DNA of 17,234 bases from Tardiphaga sp. (GTDB taxonomy: Bacteria > Pseudomonadota > Alphaproteobacteria > Rhizobiales > Xanthobacteraceae). The position numbers were made by a program, and so were the translations under genes. Below the pieces are notes generated by a model, which made no database searches, had not been told where the DNA came from, and saw nothing but the letters and a program-made list of their open reading frames with translations. Shown one piece after another: positions 1 to 6,474 of this stretch (within the stretch, counting starts at the first letter, position 1; the number at the start of each line of letters is the position of its first letter). The stretch is from positions 1 to 17,234 of the forward strand of contig JACMOT010000074.1 of assembly GCA_014377915.1 (NCBI GenBank), given 5' to 3'.

Positions 1-1
1 A

Positions 2-64
2 GAAGATGGCAAGCGCTTGCTGAAAATTCCGCTGGATGCGGTGGAAGGAGCTGACAGGAAATGA
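2..64 (+). CDS. 3' end of an unidentified upstream gene (partial)
   Basis: An open frame enters from the left edge and ends at TGA 62-64; the last 20 codons read EDGKRLLKIPLDAVEGADRK. Its stop overlaps the ATG of the ArsR gene at 61 in an ATGA junction, the same arrangement seen at the next three junctions, which is the main reason to believe it is a real gene tail and the first visible member of this operon. In BigR operons of other bacteria a persulfide dioxygenase/rhodanese-type gene often sits nearby, but this tail is too short to assign and I do not recognise it. Confidence 0.55.
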   Translation, partial: EDGKRLLKIPLDAVEGADRK

Positions 65-486
65 CTCCTCAAGCCGAAGCAATGATGAAGAACGTCCGGG
101 CGGCCGCCGATCTGATGAAAAGCCTGGCCAATCCAAATCGCTTGTCGATCGTTTGCTGTTTGGTGCACGGCGAATTTTCGGTAAGCGAGCTCGAAAATTT
201 GCTCGAAATCCGCCAACCGACGTTATCGCAACAGCTCGCCGAACTCCGGGAAGCAGGGCTTGTGACGACGCGACGGGATGCCAAGCAAATATTCTACAGT
301 CTCACCGACGCGCGGGCTGGCCAGATGATCGCTGCGCTGGAAGAGATTTTCTGCGATGACGAAACACGTTCACTGCTCAAATCGCGATCCCAGCCCGCTC
401 AGAAGGCAGATCGCGAGCCAGCCCGTCTCGCGCTTGGCTCGTCGCAGTTTGCCAAGGTCCACCTCGGCGGAAGATCTCCTAAATGA
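61..486 (+). CDS. ArsR-family repressor, BigR/SqrR-like persulfide sensor type
   Basis: The 141-aa protein has a winged-helix ArsR fold: dimer helix about 10-24, then LANPNRLSIV, recognition helix in RQPTLSQQLAELREAGLV (about 51-68) and a beta-hairpin with RRDAKQIFY. Cys32 (or Cys33) lies in the RLSIVCCL stretch and Cys98 in the final helix, 66 residues apart, close to the Cys pair that BigR and SqrR use to form a disulfide or polysulfide bridge on exposure to reactive sulfur. This is known for the family and inferred here. Residues 105-141 form a longer, basic, low-complexity tail than usual. It heads an operon for membrane sulfur transporters, which it probably represses. The ATG at 61 follows AAGGAG and overlaps the previous stop. 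Confident for ArsR family, moderately confident for thiol sensing. Confidence 0.88.
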   Translation: MTPQAEAMMKNVRAAADLMKSLANPNRLSIVCCLVHGEFSVSELENLLEIRQPTLSQQLAELREAGLVTTRRDAKQIFYSLTDARAGQMIAALEEIFCDDETRSLLKSRSQPAQKADREPARLALGSSQFAKVHLGGRSPK

Positions 487-914
487 TTCACATGGCTCCC
501 ACCTACGCGGATTCATTCGTCGGCGGCATGCTAATCGGCTTGTCTTCCCTGATCCTGTTGCTTCTCAACGGACGGATCGCCGGCATCAGCGGAATCGTCG
601 CGTCGCTTTTCGGACGCGCGGATCGTCGACTTCAAGTCAACCTAGCCTTCGTCGCCGGCCTCATCCTTGGTCCGCTGCTGTTTCGCGTCGTGTTCGGCGA
701 TTGGCCGCTGGTCCGCATTCCGACCTCTCTGCCACTGCTGATCGTCGCGGGTCTGCTCGTCGGCTTTGGCACGCGTCTGGGCTCAGGGTGTACCAGCGGA
801 CACGGCGTTTCGGGCCTCGCGCGACTGTCGCCCAGGTCAATGGCGGCTGTTGCGGTCTTCATGGTGGTCGCGGTGATGACAGTCTATCTCAAGCGTACAG
901 GCGGCTGGATATGA
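483..914 (+). CDS. YeeE/YedE-family transporter, N-terminal half
   Basis: This 143-aa hydrophobic inner-membrane protein has about four transmembrane stretches (roughly 12-29, 52-71, 82-97 and 119-136) and the family signature GFGTRLGSGCTSGHGVSG at about 94-111, with conserved Cys103. Full-length YeeE (TsuA) proteins import thiosulfate through a pore lined by conserved cysteines; each half of those proteins carries one such GC signature. Here the two halves are separate genes, this one and the next, so the pair probably assembles into one transporter for thiosulfate or another sulfur compound. The substrate is inferred from family and operon. The start ATG overlaps the ArsR stop (ATGA at 483); a second ATG at 492 is an alternative start. 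Confidence 0.88.
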   Translation: MIHMAPTYADSFVGGMLIGLSSLILLLLNGRIAGISGIVASLFGRADRRLQVNLAFVAGLILGPLLFRVVFGDWPLVRIPTSLPLLIVAGLLVGFGTRLGSGCTSGHGVSGLARLSPRSMAAVAVFMVVAVMTVYLKRTGGWI

Positions 915-1351
915 ATATGCTTCGATCAATGGCCGCACTCGTCGCTGGTGTCGTTTTCGGTTTCGGCCTTGCATTCTCCGGGATGATGGACCCGGGACGG
1001 GTCGAAGCGTTCCTGGACATCACGGGCCCGTGGAACGCGAACCTCGCATTCGTGCTCGGCGGCGCGGTGCTGGTGGCCTTTGTCGGCGTCCGGATTAGCA
1101 AACGGATGCAGCACCCGGTGCTCGCCGACAAGTTCAACCTGCCGACCCGGACCACCATCGATGCTCGCCTGCTCGGAGGCGCCGCGATTTTCGGCGTGGG
1201 ATGGGGGCTGGCTGGCTTCTGTCCAGGTCCGGCCGTCGCGTCGCTGGCGCTCGGCCTGCCCTCAGTCCTGATATTCGTGGCGGCCATGTCGGTCGGCATG
1301 ATCGCGCATGACCGACTGACACAATCAAGAAGCGGGCAGCGCGGCGCATGA
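911..1351 (+). CDS. YeeE/YedE-family transporter, C-terminal half (DUF6691-like)
   Basis: This 146-aa membrane protein has about four hydrophobic segments (8-24, 45-61, 87-103 and 113-132) and the signature GVGWGLAGFCPGPAV at about 95-109 with conserved Cys104, matching the second half of a YeeE/YedE protein. The start ATG at 911 overlaps the preceding stop as ATGA, so the two halves are probably made in similar amounts and function together in the inner membrane. The same reading frame is open far upstream (to 356), but that part overlaps the ArsR and first-half genes and does not look like protein. The role in sulfur-compound transport is inferred from the family and from its position between a thiol-type repressor and a TauE/SafE gene. 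Confidence 0.87.
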   Translation: MNMLRSMAALVAGVVFGFGLAFSGMMDPGRVEAFLDITGPWNANLAFVLGGAVLVAFVGVRISKRMQHPVLADKFNLPTRTTIDARLLGGAAIFGVGWGLAGFCPGPAVASLALGLPSVLIFVAAMSVGMIAHDRLTQSRSGQRGA

Positions 1352-2130
1352 TGCATGTTGCGGCGATCCTGGCCACGCTTTCAGGCGGCCTTGTCGGATT
1401 CTTCTTGGGACTGATAGGCGGCGGCGGATCCATTCTCGCCACACCGTTGCTGCTGTATTTCGTCGGCGTGAGCCCGGCCCATACAGCGATCGGTACGAGC
1501 GCCATCGCCGTCGCCGTCAACGCCTACGTGAATTTGATCGGGCACGCCCGTGCAGGGAACGTGCGCTGGCGTGCCGCGATTTTGTTCGCGGGCGTCGGCG
1601 TGGTCGGTGCGTTCGCCGGCTCGACGCTTGGAAAATCAATCGACGGCGACCGCCTGCTGTTTTTCTTCGGGCTGCTGATGATCGCGGTCGGCGCTTTGAT
1701 GCTCACCAAGAGTGACAAGCCCCACGTGATGGAGCGGCGCGCCGGCCTCAGGGCCGACCTGATCCTTGCGGTAACCGCGTTCTTCGCCGGTGTGGCCTCC
1801 GGCTTTTTCGGCATCGGTGGCGGGTTCCTGATCATGCCCTGCCTGGTGCTCGCGACCGGTATGCCGACCATCAAGGCGGTCGGCACGTCGCTTTTCGCGG
1901 TCGGTGCCTTTGGTACGGGGACAGCGATAAACTATGCGTGGTCGGGACTGATCGATTGGCCGGTTGCAATCGAGTTCATGATCGGCGGAGCCGTCGGCGG
2001 CTATTTCGGCATGAGAAGCGCTGTCCGATTGGCCGACCGGAAGGGTATGCTCAACAAGATCTTCGCATGCCTAATTTTCATCGTTGCCGCTTATGTCTTG
2101 TACCGCAGCGGCCGAAGCCTGTACGCCTGA
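1348..2130 (+). CDS. TauE/SafE-family sulfite/sulfonate exporter
   Basis: The 260-aa protein has about eight predicted membrane segments in two repeats, each with the glycine-rich family motif: GLIGGGGSILATPLL near residue 22 and GFFGIGGGFLIMPCL near residue 152. TauE/SafE proteins are inner-membrane permeases that export sulfite, sulfoacetate or related anions. In a BigR-type operon this gene would remove sulfite formed when persulfides are oxidised in the cytoplasm; that substrate is inferred. Its ATG overlaps the stop of the transporter half (ATGA at 1348). It is the last gene of the operon; only a weak 4-bp hairpin with TTT follows at 2142-2156, so transcription may continue toward the response regulator. 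Confidence 0.9.
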   Translation: MMHVAAILATLSGGLVGFFLGLIGGGGSILATPLLLYFVGVSPAHTAIGTSAIAVAVNAYVNLIGHARAGNVRWRAAILFAGVGVVGAFAGSTLGKSIDGDRLLFFFGLLMIAVGALMLTKSDKPHVMERRAGLRADLILAVTAFFAGVASGFFGIGGGFLIMPCLVLATGMPTIKAVGTSLFAVGAFGTGTAINYAWSGLIDWPVAIEFMIGGAVGGYFGMRSAVRLADRKGMLNKIFACLIFIVAAYVLYRSGRSLYA

Positions 2131-2179
2131 CCCGCCAGCAGGGCGCCGACGCCTTTGGAGTTCGCCCGCAATTCGAGGC

Positions 2180-2196
2180 CTTAAGGCTGCCTTAAG
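2180..2196 (+). promoter_or_regulatory. PmrA-box-like operator upstream of the response regulator
   Basis: CTTAAG at 2180-2185 and CTTAAG at 2191-2196 are identical hexamers in direct orientation separated by GCTGC, giving an 11-bp period. OmpR-family regulators of the PmrA/QseB group bind such direct TTAA half-sites with a 5-bp spacer. The element lies 39 bp before the start codon of an OmpR-family regulator, so autoregulation is the simplest reading. A clear -10 element was not found; TGTACA at 2203-2208 is a weak candidate. Confidence 0.6.
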
Positions 2197-2235
2197 CTGG
2201 ACTGTACACAGGGGAATGGTGTTGACGAGGGCGGG

Positions 2236-2898
2236 ATGAGACTCTTGATAGTCGAAGACGACGTTGTGCTGCTCGACGGACTCAAGGTCGGCCTAGCCAT
2301 GCTGGGGGCGACAGTCGACGCTGTCGAATGTTGCGGCGACGCCCTCGCTGCACTCTCCACATCAAGTTTCGACGCCATCGTGCTCGACGTGATGTTGCCC
2401 GACGGCTCCGGGCTGGAATTGCTGCAGCAGATCCGCTCTGCGGGAAACAACACGCCTATCCTCCTGCTGACGGCACTCGACGACGTCAAGGATCGGATCA
2501 AGGGGCTGGATTCGGGAGCCGACGATTATCTGGGCAAACCTTTCGACCTTGACGAACTCGGCGCGCGGGTTCGGGCGATCGTTCGTCGCAAGGAAGGAAG
2601 GGCAACTCCCACTTTGCGGTATAACGGGATTGTACTCGATCCCGCGACCTTGACGGTAAAAGTCGACACCAGACCTGTTCAACTGTCCCGACGCGAGTTC
2701 GCCATTCTGACGACGCTGCTTGAGCGCCCGGAGGCGATCAGATCTAAGGCTGAACTGGAGGAACGCCTCTACGGTTGGCAGGAAGAGGTCGAAAGCAACG
2801 CGATTGAGGTTCATATTCATCATCTACGCAACAAGATCGGTCGCGCCCATGTCGAGACCGTGCGCGGTATTGGCTATCGGCTGCGATCCGCAGAATGA
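2236..2898 (+). CDS. OmpR-family response regulator (QseB/PmrA-like)
   Basis: The 220-aa protein has a receiver domain (1-115) with acidic pair Asp8-Asp9, phospho-acceptor Asp51 in VLDVMLPDGSG, Thr79 and Lys101 in GKPFD, so all catalytic positions are present. A winged-helix DNA-binding domain follows (about 125-220) with LSRREFAILTTLLERP and the recognition region SNAIEVHIHHLRNKIG and RGIGYRL. It should bind DNA as a phosphorylated dimer, consistent with the direct-repeat operator just upstream. It is partnered with the overlapping kinase gene. Start ATG 2236 follows GAGGGCGGG. The stimulus and regulon cannot be read from the sequence; the neighbouring sulfur genes make a sulfur or redox cue possible but unproven. 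Confidence 0.93.
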   Translation: MRLLIVEDDVVLLDGLKVGLAMLGATVDAVECCGDALAALSTSSFDAIVLDVMLPDGSGLELLQQIRSAGNNTPILLLTALDDVKDRIKGLDSGADDYLGKPFDLDELGARVRAIVRRKEGRATPTLRYNGIVLDPATLTVKVDTRPVQLSRREFAILTTLLERPEAIRSKAELEERLYGWQEEVESNAIEVHIHHLRNKIGRAHVETVRGIGYRLRSAE

Positions 2899-4259
2899 GA
2901 CTGGCTCGATCAATCAGGGGCCGCCTTTTCGTCGTCCTGGTAACAGCGACGGTGTTCGTATGGCTATGCGCAAGCGCATGGATTTTTCTGCAAACTCGCA
3001 GAGAGGTCGAACACGTCCTCGACACCCGCCTGCAGGAGGCGGCTCGAATGGTCAGCTCTCTGGCATTCAATGGATCTGGCGCGACAGACACTTTGGCATT
3101 GCCCGACAATTCGCTCCCGCAAACCACCAGTTATGAGCGGCAGCTTTCTTGCCAGATCTGGTCCCTAGACGGACGACTGGTGGCACGTTCCAGCGGGGCG
3201 CCGAGTAATAGCCTGGGCGGCGATGACGATGGATTTTCCGACCGGCTGGTCGACGGGGAAACCTGGCGCGTCTACGCCGTCTCGGATCCCGGCAAACGTA
3301 TCCGCGTGCTGGTTGGCGATCGTCTGGGCCTGCGAGAGCGGCTGGTAAGCGATCTCATCCTCGGCTTGCTGTGGCCGGCGATGTTCATGGTGCCGTTACT
3401 CGGCTTTCTGATATGGGGCATTCTTGGACGAGGACTCCGTCCTTTGCAAACGATGGCAACGGACTTGACGCGCCGCGGTGTCGAAGATCTCAGTCCACTC
3501 GAAGTGGATCATGCTCCGCCCGAGCTTGCGCCGCTCGCAAGCTCCCTCAACGGACTGTTCAAGCGCGTCGATGCTGTGCGTCGGCATGAAAGGGATTTTA
3601 CCGCCTTCGCCGCACATGAACTGCGGACGCCGATTGCAGGATTGAAGGTCCAGGCCCAGGTCGCCATGGGAACGAAGCAGCCATCGCAGCGAAATGCGGC
3701 CCTTCAAAACATCATCCTGTCCGTTGACCGGATTTCGCGACTATCCAGGCAATTGCTCACCGTCGCTCGACTTGATGCGCAACTTCATGAGGACGCGTGG
3801 CAACAGGTTAACGTCCTGCGGCTGCTCAGTGAGATCGTGGCCGAGACGCCGGCAAGGACCGACCTGCGCGTCGTTCTCAATGAATCGCTTCGGAACGCCA
3901 CGATCGTAACGAGCCGGGATCTGCTGGCAATTGCTCTACGCAACTTGCATGAAAATGCGCTCCACCATAATGATGGGCAGGGCGCAATTTCATGGAAAGC
4001 GGTGACTAGTGGCGCCGTCATGGAGATCACGATCGAAGATGATGGACCGGGCATCCCAGAGAGTGAAATGCATCTGGTCAAATCGCGGTTTTTCCGAGGG
4101 CGTCACAAAAGCTCGTCCGGTAGCGGCCTCGGCCTTGCGATCATCGAGATCGCCGTGACGCGACTCAACGGGTCACTTACACTTAGCAATCGAGCGAATA
4201 ACACGGGACTGAGAGCGGTTGTTCGATTGCCGGCGAACTTGCCGGCAGACACCGGCTAA
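2895..4259 (+). CDS. Sensor histidine kinase (QseC/PmrB-like)
   Basis: The 454-aa inner-membrane kinase has a first transmembrane helix at about 11-32, a roughly 120-residue periplasmic domain, a second helix at about 152-177, a HAMP-like linker (to about 228), a HisKA domain with His241 in FAAHELRTPIAGL, and an HATPase domain with N-box Asn354 (LHENALHHN), G1 box EDDGPGIP (381-388) and G2 box GSGLGLAI (409-416). All catalytic motifs look intact. It overlaps the response regulator by ATGA at 2895, so the pair is translationally coupled. The periplasmic domain has no recognisable ligand motif, so the signal is unknown. It ends facing the leftward DsrE-like gene. Confidence 0.94.
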   Translation: MRLARSIRGRLFVVLVTATVFVWLCASAWIFLQTRREVEHVLDTRLQEAARMVSSLAFNGSGATDTLALPDNSLPQTTSYERQLSCQIWSLDGRLVARSSGAPSNSLGGDDDGFSDRLVDGETWRVYAVSDPGKRIRVLVGDRLGLRERLVSDLILGLLWPAMFMVPLLGFLIWGILGRGLRPLQTMATDLTRRGVEDLSPLEVDHAPPELAPLASSLNGLFKRVDAVRRHERDFTAFAAHELRTPIAGLKVQAQVAMGTKQPSQRNAALQNIILSVDRISRLSRQLLTVARLDAQLHEDAWQQVNVLRLLSEIVAETPARTDLRVVLNESLRNATIVTSRDLLAIALRNLHENALHHNDGQGAISWKAVTSGAVMEITIEDDGPGIPESEMHLVKSRFFRGRHKSSSGSGLGLAIIEIAVTRLNGSLTLSNRANNTGLRAVVRLPANLPADTG

Positions 4260-4302
4260 CAGCCATAAAGCCACCGGCGGGCGCTGCTTGCGTCAAATAC
4301 CA

Positions 4303-4333
4303 GGCGTCCGCGGATGCTGACCCGCGTGACGCC
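4303..4333. terminator. Hairpin between convergent genes, possible bidirectional terminator
   Basis: GGCGTC-CGCGG (4303-4313) pairs with CCGCG-T-GACGCC (4322-4333) across an 8-base loop, giving an 11-bp GC-rich stem with a one-base bulge. It sits between the kinase stop (4259) and the DsrE-like stop (4356), where transcripts from both sides should end. Neither side has a T tract, so it is not a classic intrinsic terminator. Confidence 0.4.
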
Positions 4334-4355
4334 CGGACTACATCATCCTATCGGC

Positions 4356-4871
4356 TTACGGCTGCAATTGAACATAGCCTTCCTGCACGAGCTGGGTGAT
4401 CCGCAGATTGGCTCCGGCATTGACCTTGATGTTGGGCAGCAGATCGGCGTTTGTCCAGTTGTTGCTTCTGGCCGTCTGGCCACACTCTTCAAGTTCAATG
4501 CCGGTCTTCTGAAGATCGGCAATTGCCTCCTTGTAGGGATTGCCCTTGTCGGATTTCCTGACCTTGTTGTAGGCCGCATCGTTCAGCAACATGTAGCCCA
4601 TCGCGCCATGAAAGACGGACTTGATAGTCCACTTGGTCTTCGAACGGTCGAAGTTCTGGGTCATCAACTTCATGTAAGTGAGCCCGATCGAGGCGTCGCC
4701 CGCAAATGCAGGGTGGTCCATATTGAACACGACCTTTGCTTGCTTCAGATCGACCGGGATGTCGATCTTCAACGGCTGCGCGGCGGCGGCGTCCTCGGCA
4801 TGGAGCAATATGGCGCTGGATAGAAGCAGCAGACTTCCGGCGGCGAGCGACAAAATCGAATTCTTCATCAT
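4356..4871 (-). CDS. Exported DsrE-like protein 1
   Basis: The 171-aa product starts at ATG 4871 (ATG ATG), preceded by AAGGGA five bases upstream; the longer frame to 4997 has an arginine-rich, non-signal-like extension. Residues 1-32 form a cleavable signal peptide ending near AAAAQ. The mature part has a DsrE/DsrF-like alpha/beta pattern: KVVFNMDHP strand near 46, then GIELEECGQTARSNN with the only cysteine, Cys130. In the cytoplasmic DsrE family the equivalent cysteine carries persulfide sulfur. A periplasmic version beside sox genes suggests a sulfur-binding or carrier role, which is inferred. It lies 141 bp downstream of the SoxH-like gene on the same strand and has two relatives beyond soxB. 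Confidence 0.8.
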   Translation of the reverse strand: MMKNSILSLAAGSLLLLSSAILLHAEDAAAAQPLKIDIPVDLKQAKVVFNMDHPAFAGDASIGLTYMKLMTQNFDRSKTKWTIKSVFHGAMGYMLLNDAAYNKVRKSDKGNPYKEAIADLQKTGIELEECGQTARSNNWTNADLLPNIKVNAGANLRITQLVQEGYVQLQP

Positions 4872-4911
4872 AAAAATCCCTTTCGAGGAATATTTGGGTC
4901 GTCTTCTTCGT

Positions 4912-4932
4912 GGATCAGTCGATCCCCGGATC
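4912..4932. repeat. Alternating GGATC/GATCC motifs in the leader of DsrE-like gene 1
   Basis: GGATC (4912-4916), GATCC (4921-4925) and GGATC (4928-4932) are arranged so that the middle copy can pair with either neighbour, forming mutually exclusive 5-bp hairpins with 4- and 2-base loops (the latter would be strained). It lies about 40-60 bases upstream of the DsrE-like start. The structure is visible but any function is speculative. Confidence 0.3.
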
Positions 4933-5012
4933 TGAAAGCGGCACTGAGACAGTTTTGTTGTCATCCAGCCGCCGACTATGAGCCGTCGAGGGCGCATGGT
5001 TTGGCATCGACG

Positions 5013-6011
5013 CTATTTCTTGAATTGGGACGCTTCGAGTTCGAGATAGATGCGATAGGCGTTGCCGCGGTTGTTGCTGCTGAAGGCTGGCATCGAACTG
5101 TATTTGGACCAGTCTGTCTGATCGTACGCCGCGTTGAATTCGGTCCAGTTTTCGACGGCCTTTCCCATCTCGGCACGGACGTAGGAGATATAGTCGCGGG
5201 TGAACGAAATGGCTTCCTTGGCGGCAGCAGAAGGTCTGCCGTGGCCGGGAATGATGAATTTCGGACTGAGCCGGAGCACTTCGTCGAGTGCCATCAGCCA
5301 TTGCGCTGTGCTGACATCGTCGCTGTTCATGAAGGGAATGCGGCTGTTCTGCACGATATCTCCAGCAAACAGAACGCCGTCCGGCTGCACCAGCATCATG
5401 AGATCGCTGCCCGAATGAGCCGGGCCGGCATAGATCAGTGACAGCCGGGTGCTGCCCAGTCCGATCGTCATCCGGTCATCGAACGTGATGTCGGGAGGGA
5501 CGACGCGCGTATCCTGGTTGACCCACGGCGCCAGCGCGCTGCGGCGCTGTCCTAGCCGGTCGCCGGCGCGCTCGTCCGATGTCTCTTCATTCTCATTGTA
5601 TTCGAGCGCGTGCTCCTGCGCCACAATCGGCGCATCCGTGTGGTCTTTGAACGCCTGCAGGCCATAAATGTGGTCGGCATGATAATGGCTGGCAACGACG
5701 TATTTCACGGGGAAAGGCGTGCGCTTGCGAATTTCCTGCAACAGTGCCCACCCCAGACTTGGCGTCCCCAGTGCATCGAACACCACGACGCCGTTCGACG
5801 TGACGATGAAGCCGGCGTTGGAGGTATTTCCCTGATTCTCTTTCCCGGGAATGCCGGCGTTGCCGATACTGTAGAAAATCTGGCTGCCCGGCACCTGTTC
5901 GATGACAAGTTGCTGTGTCAACGGCGCATAGTCGCTCGCCGCCTCGCTGCGCACGCAAACCCCGAAGCTCGCGAGAGCGCACATGACTGCGCCAAACACA
6001 CGATGATTCAA
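5013..6011 (-). CDS. Exported MBL-fold metallohydrolase, SoxH-like
   Basis: The 332-aa protein has an N-terminal signal peptide (about 1-25, ending near SEAAS) and a metallo-beta-lactamase fold with HYHADH (His109, His111, Asp113, His114), His199 in GPAHSGSD, Asp218 in LFAGDIV and His257 in IPGHGRP, so a complete binuclear metal site. Periplasmic MBL proteins of this kind occur at the ends of sox clusters as SoxH and in the quinoprotein-relay metallohydrolase group; the exact substrate is not established. The start TTG at 6011 is chosen because GAGGA lies six bases upstream and the frame overlaps the repressor stop (TTGA); ATG at residue 10 would shorten the signal peptide. It shares a transcript with the upstream ArsR gene. 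Confidence 0.86.
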   Translation of the reverse strand: MNHRVFGAVMCALASFGVCVRSEAASDYAPLTQQLVIEQVPGSQIFYSIGNAGIPGKENQGNTSNAGFIVTSNGVVVFDALGTPSLGWALLQEIRKRTPFPVKYVVASHYHADHIYGLQAFKDHTDAPIVAQEHALEYNENEETSDERAGDRLGQRRSALAPWVNQDTRVVPPDITFDDRMTIGLGSTRLSLIYAGPAHSGSDLMMLVQPDGVLFAGDIVQNSRIPFMNSDDVSTAQWLMALDEVLRLSPKFIIPGHGRPSAAAKEAISFTRDYISYVRAEMGKAVENWTEFNAAYDQTDWSKYSSMPAFSSNNRGNAYRIYLELEASQFKK

Positions 6012-6352
6012 TTGACGTCCTCACAATAAAGCTTCTTCACCACTTTTATTAGTTTGGCGACGCGTGGATCGGCAATCCGGTAGTGCAGGGTTTGCGATTC
6101 TCGTCGGAATGTAATCAGCCCGTCCTCACGCAATTTGGTCAGGTGTTGGGAAAGCGCAGACTGACTGAGCCCAATCGCTTCCACGATTTCGCTGACGCGC
6201 ATCTCCCGGTTCATCATCAGATGACACAGGATCAACAAGCGCTTTTCGTTGCCAAGCAAGTTCAGAAGACGCGCCGCATCATGGGCTTGCTTCGCCAAGA
6301 GCTCTTGCTCCGCACGTCGCGACTTATGCTGTTCGATCGTAGCTATATCCAT
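6008..6352 (-). CDS. ArsR-family repressor of the sox locus (SoxR/SqrR-like)
   Basis: The 114-aa winged-helix protein starts at ATG 6352 with AGGGA just upstream; a TTG at 6379 would add nine residues. It shows ArsR features: LLGNEKRLLILCHLM, the recognition helix in LSQSALSQHLTKLREDGLI, and the wing RRESQTLHYRI. Cys43 in RLLILCHL and Cys110 in KKLYCED (numbering from ATG 6352) match the positions of the SqrR/BigR sensing cysteines, 67 residues apart. SoxR of Paracoccus is an ArsR repressor that controls sox genes, and SqrR-type proteins are released from DNA by persulfide. Divergent placement opposite soxC makes it the likely controller of both directions. Family call is secure; sensing mechanism is inferred. 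Confidence 0.9.
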   Translation of the reverse strand: MDIATIEQHKSRRAEQELLAKQAHDAARLLNLLGNEKRLLILCHLMMNREMRVSEIVEAIGLSQSALSQHLTKLREDGLITFRRESQTLHYRIADPRVAKLIKVVKKLYCEDVN

Positions 6353-6394
6353 GGTCCCTGTCTGTACGCTGCACTGCAATACAGCGGAATCTTT

Positions 6395-6430
6395 ATTAGC
6401 GTTGACTAAATTAGAATTCGACGATAGCCT
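6395..6430 (+). promoter_or_regulatory. Candidate soxC promoter with overlapping repressor half-sites
   Basis: TTGACT (6402-6407) and TAGCCT (6425-6430), 17 bp apart, resemble a sigma-70 promoter 45 bp before the soxC start; the -10 is weak. The -35 is embedded in TTAG (6396-6399), six bases, CTAA (6406-6409), A, TTAG (6411-6414), so the central CTAA can form a palindrome with either flanking TTAG. AT-rich inverted repeats covering a promoter are typical ArsR-family operators, and an ArsR gene starts 43 bp away in the opposite direction. Confidence 0.5.
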
Positions 6431-6474
6431 TTTCGATAATAAAAATCTAGTCGCTTCGATTCAGTGGAGGAAGC

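Noticed and set aside
356..910. Long plus-strand open frame upstream of the second transporter half
   Set aside because: It overlaps the ArsR and first-half genes, is arginine/serine-rich out-of-frame sequence, and the real gene starts at the ATGA junction at 911.
2142..2156. Hairpin GGCG-CCGA-CGCC with TTT after the TauE/SafE gene
   Set aside because: A four-pair stem with three T is too weak to call a terminator.
4314..4823. 169-codon plus-strand frame opposite DsrE-like gene 1
   Set aside because: The minus-strand frame has a signal peptide, ribosome site and family motif; this one has none of these.
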